Shown here in pieces: positions 56,961 through 64,000 of a DNA stretch of 64,000 bases. The stretch spans positions 22,979,237-23,043,236 of the forward strand of contig CM046857.1 in the NCBI GenBank assembly GCA_025617745.1, read 5' to 3'. The notes under the pieces were generated by a model that searched no databases, was not told where the DNA came from, and saw nothing but the letters and a program-made list of their open reading frames with translations. Position numbers and translations under genes: made by a program. Source of the stretch: Heliocidaris erythrogramma (Eukaryota > Echinodermata > Echinoidea > Camarodonta > Echinometridae). The first letter of the stretch is position 1. The number at the start of each line of letters is the position of its first letter.

Positions 56961-58210
56961 AAGAAACAAACAAACATAACGTTTGGTTGTCACACTGAAT
57001 TTCAAATGGTAAAGGGTCTCTACATGTAGGCCTATAATCACTTTGAGTCAAGAGTTTGGTTGTGAAATATCGTTTTCCATGTACTCAAAGTTTAGACAAA
57101 AGTAAAGTTCTATACGCATGATACAGTGGTGAAATTCATCAAAATTGATAATTCAGCAATAAATTTTAGGCTGTAGTCCCGACTAGCGTCATGGTTAATA
57201 GATGTAAAACGTGGGTTTCTTTACTTTTTTAACTTACACTTACCAGAGTATACAGTGTCGTCTGACTCCTTTGCTTCGCTCTCTCTCTCTCTCTCTCTCT
57301 CTCCCTTCTCTCTCGCTCCCCCCACCCTCTATCTCTCTCTTCAGTTTTTCTTCTTCTCTCTCATTCTATCCTTCTCTTCTCATCTTCTTCTTTCTTTCTT
57401 CCTCTTCTTATTATTATTTATCTCTCACTTGATCATTACGCAATTAGACATATTAATATTACGCACTATATTATTATGCAAATGTTGTGGTGAACTCGAC
57501 GTGAATTATTTTTCATGATATTGCATTTTCCCCTAATGTGTTTTTTGGTTTGTTCCTTTTTTTCCCAACGTATTTTTGAAGTATATTGTTCAGGTAAAAG
57601 GTTGAAATTGTATGATTGATTTAATGTTCTGGCACTGTCTTTTAAAATGCGGGCATATTTTTAACTGAATAGTTGATATTTATCATAGGAAGATAGTATA
57701 GGAATTTCCAAAGATCAGGCAAGGCACATAATTATAGTGTCGGTTGTCTCACTGGTCTCGCGTGTTGTAGCGGGTTAAAGGGCGACCTTTGTAATAATGT
57801 GATTGCTGTAAAAGTAGAAAAAATCAGAGAAGCAGATTGGTGAAAGTTTGAACGAAATCGGATAAGCAATTAGAAAGTTTGTTTGTTTTTTTTTAAAGTT
57901 GTAATCACTATAATTATCATGTAGGCTATATGGGAATAACAAAATTAATTGGCAGTATCGGTAAGGTCATTGTGATTTAAAGCGAGAAACTGTAACATTC
58001 GCTCCCTGAACACGCCAAATGACTCAAATATGAATTTTGCAAAATGTATAACTTAGCAGGATCTTTCTCTTTAGGAGAACCTGTAATGTTATTTACAGTA
58101 CTGCCCCGAAGGAAAAGGCGCCAAGGAGAAAACCGGAATTTAATGATATTTTGTTGTACGACAAAATGGAGAGTTGATCGTTAATACGTCACAATCGATT
58201 CACCAAATTG
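56961..58210. other. Intergenic with CT repeat
   Basis: A (CT)n tract at 57279-57303 within pyrimidine-rich DNA (57270-57425). Around 57774-57895 words such as TTAAAGGGCGACCTTTGTAA resemble a MITE end. No gene is recognised. Confidence 0.35.
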
Positions 58211-60630
58211 CTAATTTCATTTCATTTCATTTAGGTTTTATTTCCACATCAACTGCATCAAAAGTGTACATATGAAATAATTGAACAAATGAAGATCTCC
58301 ATTTATAATCTCCAAATAAGTAATTTTGGAGATTAATAATTTAAGAGCACATATACATGTATGTATATATAGACAAACTACAAGCAGCGATGGGGAGGAA
58401 ACCTTGGAAGCATCAGCTTGTAAATAAGGTTCCCTTTACAAAAAGTAATTGCGTAACTATAACATAAAACAAACCGGGGGGGGGGGGGGTGTGAGTGTGC
58501 GGTGCAGCCAACCCATTGTTGTACTTACTGAAGATTCTGCAATGACTAAAACAGAATAAACGAACAACTTAAGCTTCCATGTTTAACCTTCATTATACAT
58601 GAGTAGGAGATTTCGTTTCAAGTGATATTTAAACGTTTTTAAATTAGGAAGTACTTTGAGTGACATATTTAGGGAGTTCCAGTATACAGGACCAGTATAA
58701 ATCAATGTCTTTTTCCTCATTAAGGTTCTGAGTTTATATAAATGAAAAGATGAGGACTGTCGGGTTGGGTAATTGTGAATTTCTTGATTCTTTATGAATA
58801 TTGATTTGATAGCATGAGGAAGATCGTTTGAATTTAACTGAAACATAAAACATCCTAAAAAGAAATTGTATAAATCCTGAACCTTTAATATCTTATTGTC
58901 TGAAAAAATCTGTGTGGCTAAGCCTATCAGTGTGGTTGATTATTCGTATGACGCGCTTTTGAAGTATCAGTAATTTGTCCAGCTGATAATCATAAGAATT
59001 TCCCCATGCAAGTATCCCATAGTTGAGGTAGGGCAAGATAAGAGTAGAGTACAAACTTTTCAAAATATATTTCGGAAACGACATTTTTAGTTTATTAATT
59101 ATTCCAATGTTCCTTGAAATAGCTTTAGTTAAAAATATGTTATGTTCTTTCCAAGAGAGTTTATTATCAATAGTAAGACCAAGAAATTTTAGTGACTTGA
59201 CTAACTTTATAACTGTGTCATGAATAAGGACATTGCCTGGTAACTTTGAAACAGAGTTGCTAAAAAGCATGGACTGCGTTTTATTTAAATTCAAAGACAG
59301 TTTATTTGCACGTATCCACTCCTCAACACGCTTCAGTTCGAGATTTACGGTTTCAAGAAGTTCATTGGGATTTTTGTGTGAATAAAAGACAGAAGAATCG
59401 TCAGCGAATAGTATGAATGACAGAATGTGAGATGAATTTTGAAAATCATTCATGTACAAAATAAATAAAAGGGGCCCCAGCAGGGACCCTTGCGGAACTC
59501 CACAAACTAACTGTTGAAAAGAAGAGTTTACACCATTAATGGATACATATTGAGTCCTACCCCTGAGATAGCTTTCGAACCACTCCAAGGCCCTTCCACG
59601 CATACCAGGGTATGACAGTTATCATCAATTGCAGAAGCAACATGATTTATGAAATTTAAAATAGCGTGAACTGTCGAGTGCTTTTGTCTGAAACCAAATT
59701 GAGAATTGGAGAATATGTTATTAATTGTTAAAAATGTTAATGTGCGATCATAGATAAGTTTTTCTAAAACTTTAGAAATAGAAGACAAGAGAGATATTGG
59801 CCTATAATTACATGCATCTAAGGGGTCGCCCTTTTTGAAGATCGGAACAACTTTTGCAATTTTCATGCTATCAGGTACAGTACCCTGGGTCATGGATAGA
59901 TTAAAAATGTGTTCTAAGGGTACAACAACTTCGTTTATGATTTTTTTCAATAAAAAATTACTAACGCCATCATGGCCCGAACTTCTTTTATCTTTGAAGT
60001 TTTTTACAATTTTTAAGATTTCAGTTGAGTTAGTAGGATTGAAAAATATAGAATTCTGATTTTTGTTCTGCAAAAAAGAATGAAATGGTTTATTACTTGC
60101 ATTAATTTTCTTGGAAAGATCAGGTCCAATATTTGAAAAGTAATTATTAAAGACGTTAGCAATGGATTCTTCGTTATTGACGATCTTATTATCTTCGCGA
60201 ATTTGATTTATGCTTTTTGGATTACTTTTTTTGTTCAGGGCTTCATTAATAACTCCCCACGTTTCCTTTAAGTTACATTTCTTTTTTTCAAACTGGGAAC
60301 AATAATACTTCTGTTTCTCAAGTCGTAAAATTTTCGTCAATATGTTTTTGTATTTGGTATATTTATCACGATTTTTGGGAGTGGGATTCGCACTGAATTT
60401 ATAATACAAGTTGTTTTTCCTATTAATGGATCTTAATAAGGACTTGGAAAGGATTACGTGGTTCATGTCTATAATTAGAAAATTTACATCTCTCCAGTGG
60501 AATGCATTCATCAAGAGATCTATTTAGGACTTGAATAAACATATCGTAGGACACATTGACATCGGATTCGGATACAATCTCTGTCCAATTAATCGACCCA
60601 GGCTTTTCCTTGAGATTCACATAAATGTAG
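58211..60630 (-). pseudogene. LINE (CR1/jockey-like) reverse transcriptase, 5'-truncated and broken
   Basis: On the minus strand the coding sequence runs from about 60620 to 58583. It carries ANVFNNYFSNIGPDLSKK, ACNYRPISLLSSISKVLEKL, SQFGFRQKHSTVHAIL, then VCGVPQGSLLGPLLF and the catalytic FADD (LFADDSSVF). Motif A, normally between AIDDNCHTL and the block starting RGRALEWF, is missing, so there is an internal deletion near 59600. Frameshifts occur near 60450 and in a T run near 58905. The 3' end has AATAAA and an AAATG tandem tail (58211-58235), typical of CR1-like LINEs. It lacks an endonuclease domain. Confidence 0.85.
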
Positions 60631-62270
60631 TGATGTCATTTTTCAAACATTCATAGCTTCCTTATTCTTCTTCCAATTTCGTTCATACTTTCACCATCCT
60701 GTTTCTCTTATTTTTCTCCTTTCACAAAAATCAGCTTTTTACAAAGGTCGGATCGCACTGGAAAAATGAATGAGTATACCATTGAACATGATGAATATCA
60801 AGGTAACATACCAACAAAACAAAACGAAGAAAATATAATAAATTGGCAGTTTTCCTTGTAAACAAAACACCAGGAAGTGTTCATTTTTATTTATGAAAGC
60901 ATATAGAAATAATGATAACGATAACCGATAAATACTTCTTTGCTTTTACGGTTGTCAAATGCTAGTTTATCTTGTCACCCATTTCAGTGCATGGGTAAGA
61001 TGGAAAGGCTATTAAAACAAATATTAGCAAGCCGAGGTTCATATCGTTCCTGATAAAATGCGACATGATATGATAAAAACGCGACGTAATAAAAATATTA
61101 TTTACCTGCGGTACGTTTGTATAGCAGGTAAATGTTGTTTGTTTCATTTATGTGCGCATACAATATGGAGATGCGTGGTCACTGCTAGAACGGGTTCGAA
61201 GCTTTCAGGGAATGTGGTTAAGAATGCACTGGAGCGTTGAAGCATGAGACACGATGTCTCGCGTAGAGTGGAGACGCCTTGGGCGTGTCATTCTAGCTTG
61301 CTTTCTTCGACCCACATTAAATTTATAAACATTTAATGAGAAATGGTTTTGTGAATTTTATGAGTTCTTGTTGGTTTTGCTAAAGGGCGGTCCAAAAGTT
61401 TTTCCAGAGTTTTTGCTCATTGAGTTTTATGTCTGGTTTTTTATCCTGGATATAATTTAACAGGCATCTTGTTCATTGTAGTTTGTTCATGGGAACAGTC
61501 AACACTGAAGTTTGTTAATGTTATAGATAGTGGTATCATGTGATTCAATAATTTTGTAATTAAATGGACGGCTTCAAGTCGGGCAAGCGTAACGCTTAAC
61601 ATTAATTTTGTTTGCACAAAGTGTTTTTGTTTTATTTGGACTGAATATGGCCTTAAGGTGAGAAGTTTGTGATGTTGTGGAAATTATAGATCAGACCCAC
61701 GACAAAACATAACTGGGGGAATCACAAACGCAATGTAAGCCTTCGTTCAAAATAATCGTTGTCTCCTTCTATGCCATATGAGGGCGCTCCATAACTTCAC
61801 ATGAGTTTCATCATCAAACAGAAAGCCTCTTGCCAAAATTCACCATGACAGTCTGTGGTCACTTCTTTTTGGTACCGTAAACCCCGTATGCCTTTCTAAT
61901 TCTACAAAATCATGCGATGATGCTTCCTCCTGCCAAAATTTCTCTTTTCTCATCGGGACGTCGTTTCCTGCACATTTTTACCTTACATGTATAAGTGAAT
62001 GGTGTCAAAATGAAGTTGGATTGTTTTTTTAATGACAGAAATAGCAGGGAAATATCAAAGACTTTTTAAATTTCATTTACTCTTTTTCTTCCTCCTTTTC
62101 ACCATATTCATAATCAATTTATCTCCCTTGTAAAGGGTTTGTAGCACAATACATATCTCCATAATTATAGTCATCCTATATCATTTTTTTTCCACTGATG
62201 TATTAAGCCGATGCCACAGGCACAACATTAAAGTAGTTCGCGGACAGACAGGTGACCTTGAGATTTGAAC
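60631..62270. other. Intergenic, no gene seen
   Basis: AT-rich DNA without a long frame or recognisable motif. Confidence 0.35.
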
Positions 62271-62540
62271 CCATACTTCTTCCTAGATGCATTCTATCCA
62301 ATGGATATTCTGAAGGTCCATGTTGACAACTTGCATGTTTACGGTAGACTCGATGAAGGGCCGTCGTGTGGATTCGTGCGCCTTTCCACGTCTGTAACCA
62401 AAATGGTGACAGGGCTGCCCCAACGACTTATCGAAACTGGACTGGAGACGGGAAAGATGTCGCTTGATGTTTGACGCCTTTGAGCAGTTTCTGACGTCAT
62501 CGATAACGACGTCGTGTGTAACGACCCTGCCGGGCAACTA
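62271..62540 (+). other. Unassigned open frame, possible exon
   Basis: Frames on both strands are open over about 200 bp with raised CpG. The plus frame reads FYPMDILKVHVDNLHVYGRL and on to a TGA at 62472, preceded by CTTCTTCCTAG, which could be a splice acceptor. No domain is recognised and strand choice is uncertain. Confidence 0.15.
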
Positions 62541-63060
62541 TAAGCGTTAATAAGAAAATATTTTAGGAGAGAGAAAAAAAATGCAACATGATAATAATAT
62601 CTTTTTAATGGTAAACCTCTCCTCCTTAGTTTCATTTCTTGTGAAATTTTGATAGAATGAAGTGTATAAAATAGCAATTGCAAAGGTTCAGCTTTGGAAA
62701 CAGATCTCAAATTTTCGTTTCTTTGCTGTAAAATTTCCTGACTGTTTGTTGAGGGTTTTCTCTAACTTTGCGCCTCATTTTGGAAGGAAGTGAATAGCAA
62801 ACATTCAAATGTCTACCCCCTCGATTGCAGTGCTTAATTGTGACTTTTCCTGGTAAAATGCACATGAAATTGCGTCTTGGGAATTAAATTAGCCTTTTGA
62901 CAAGGCCTCGTGACTTGGCTATTTTCCTCGTCATGCTGTGCCTGAGATGAGACTAGCCGTCGACGAAAAGAATCAACACGGCCCTGGTGAACGCGCCATC
63001 GAGCGACTTTAGTCGCGAGGCCTTTTGGAACCTGGGTTTCCATCGTCCGATATGAATTAT
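62541..63060. other. Intergenic, no gene seen
   Basis: No secure coding sequence. It could be the left part of the LTR-like unit that follows. Confidence 0.25.
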
Positions 63061-63502
63061 TCACGAGTTGACATTCGTATGCTAACACGCCTACCTAGGA
63101 TTATCGACCAATCACAACGGTATCTGCGGGGCTTGCTTTCCATGTGCCGGGTGCCGAGCGAGCTAGCTCGAGATTGATTTATGCTGACGTCATGCGAAGA
63201 TACATTCGCTGATTGGCTCCTACCTATAAGGTAGCAGATCCTCCCTAGGAACAAAGGATAGCATAAGAAATACGGGCAAGGTTCCTAAAGGCCCTCGCGA
63301 CTCACAGAACTCCTAAAGACGTAGAAGGCTCAAACCCATTCACAACGCACAGATCGCGGTATCGCCGTAATACCCGGTGTAGGATTCGCTCGAGTGCACA
63401 CGCCGCCATATTGCTTAGTCCTCGATCTTTTCAACTACCCACCAGACCGTGTGCTTCTCAATGCCTATTTATATTATATCGGATCTTCTTTATCGAAATA
63501 AA
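63061..63502 (+). promoter_or_regulatory. Promoter-to-poly(A) unit, possible solo LTR
   Basis: A CCAAT box (63108-63112), a CRE (TGACGTCA, 63185-63192), an inverted CCAAT (ATTGG, 63212-63216) and a TATAAG (63225-63230) are followed 270 bp later by AATAAA (63497-63502). There is no useful open frame between. This spacing is typical of an LTR, and the LTRs at 48717 and 54548 have the same CRE plus CCAAT arrangement. No TG...CA ends or target duplication were found. Confidence 0.35.
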
Positions 63503-64000
63503 GGGCCTTGTGCCTTCATATACACTTGAAATTATGAAGTTGGCTTTTCCACTGAAGTTCAGCTGCTTTTTCATACATAAGTAACGTCAACTAATATCAT
63601 GTACATTTTAGGGGGGGGGGGGGATCTACTTGATCGTTTAACAAAATAAGATATAAATATAATAACAAGAATAGTGGGGCGATTCTATGCTAAAGAGAGT
63701 GAAATGATGCAGGAGACCGACATCGTAAGCATAAGCTTGAGATGATGACGGCCTCGGGAAAGGAAAATGAAAGAAGAAATTAAAATAAAAGAAAGAGAAG
63801 AGAAAGAAGGATGAATATGAATTGAAGGGTAATGTGCAGGTGGCCGTGCAATATGTGAAATGGGTGATTGTACAAAGCCTCTGCTTAATTTGAAATTTAA
63901 TTTGTTGCCTCAATAAATGGTTAATGTTTATCTAAAAATATTAAATAGTAACTTTAATTACTGTATTGATTAAGAAGGTTTTTTTTTTGTAATGGCTTTA
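63503..64000. other. Intergenic, no gene seen
   Basis: A G run at 63612-63623, then purine-rich AT DNA. No gene is recognised. Confidence 0.3.

Noticed and set aside
56436-57051. Three overlapping long antisense frames (140-201 codons) rich in Leu, Phe and Ser
   Set aside because: They are translations of a purine-rich minisatellite. All three frames of the same strand are open because of composition.
62265-62710. Competing frames on both strands as a host gene
   Set aside because: No domain and no clear donor/acceptor pair. Kept only as a low-confidence possible exon.

Overview
This is a 64 kb piece of animal nuclear DNA that is AT-rich, gene-poor and crowded with transposable elements. 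Introns, an intronless tRNA gene, animal non-LTR and LTR retrotransposons and many short inverted-repeat elements rule out a prokaryote. The best guess is an echinoderm, probably a sea urchin. The main support is an LTR retrotransposon of the Gmr1 type (integrase upstream of reverse transcriptase), a group described from deuterostomes. The mix of LINEs and MITEs agrees, but the species cannot be fixed from the sequence alone.

Host genes. The only convincing protein-coding host genes form one family of small proteins with two membrane spans and a Pro-rich tail carrying a PPxY motif. All copies lie on the minus strand. Two have two exons (33199-34067 and 41929-43122), one has a recognisable first exon only (23656-24318), and one is a decayed last exon (6075-6263). 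The first 536 bases of the window are a near copy of the upstream region of the 33-34 kb gene, so another member should start just beyond the left edge. This tandem array of fast-diverging paralogs is the most interesting host feature. I do not recognise the family. A tRNA gene with anticodon TCT sits at 19632-19702 (minus).

Mobile DNA. A nearly full-length Gmr1-like Ty3/gypsy element (48717-55391) has 99%-identical LTRs, a 5-bp target duplication, and the order gag, protease, integrase, reverse transcriptase, RNase H. It carries one in-frame stop, a deletion at the reverse transcriptase active site and a frameshift. Three broken LINEs lie at 1028-3100, 3990-5860 and 58211-60630. Two Tc1-like elements with very long terminal inverted repeats lie at 24606-26270 and 39071-40733. 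Many MITE or foldback elements are scattered throughout.

Tandem DNA. A satellite-like array with a dimeric higher-order repeat spans about 14650-18320, and a GC-rich array with a unit of about 175 bp spans 45550-47300. A purine-rich minisatellite lies at 56540-56960. Several very long G/C homopolymers and AT tracts are present.

Other signals. At 6.7-8.5 kb a short open frame with a signal-peptide-like start is repeated five times, in two head-to-head palindromes. Three stretches carry promoter-like motifs (13.65-13.88, 21.3-21.6 and 63.1-63.5 kb). The remaining sequence is intergenic DNA in which I see no gene.
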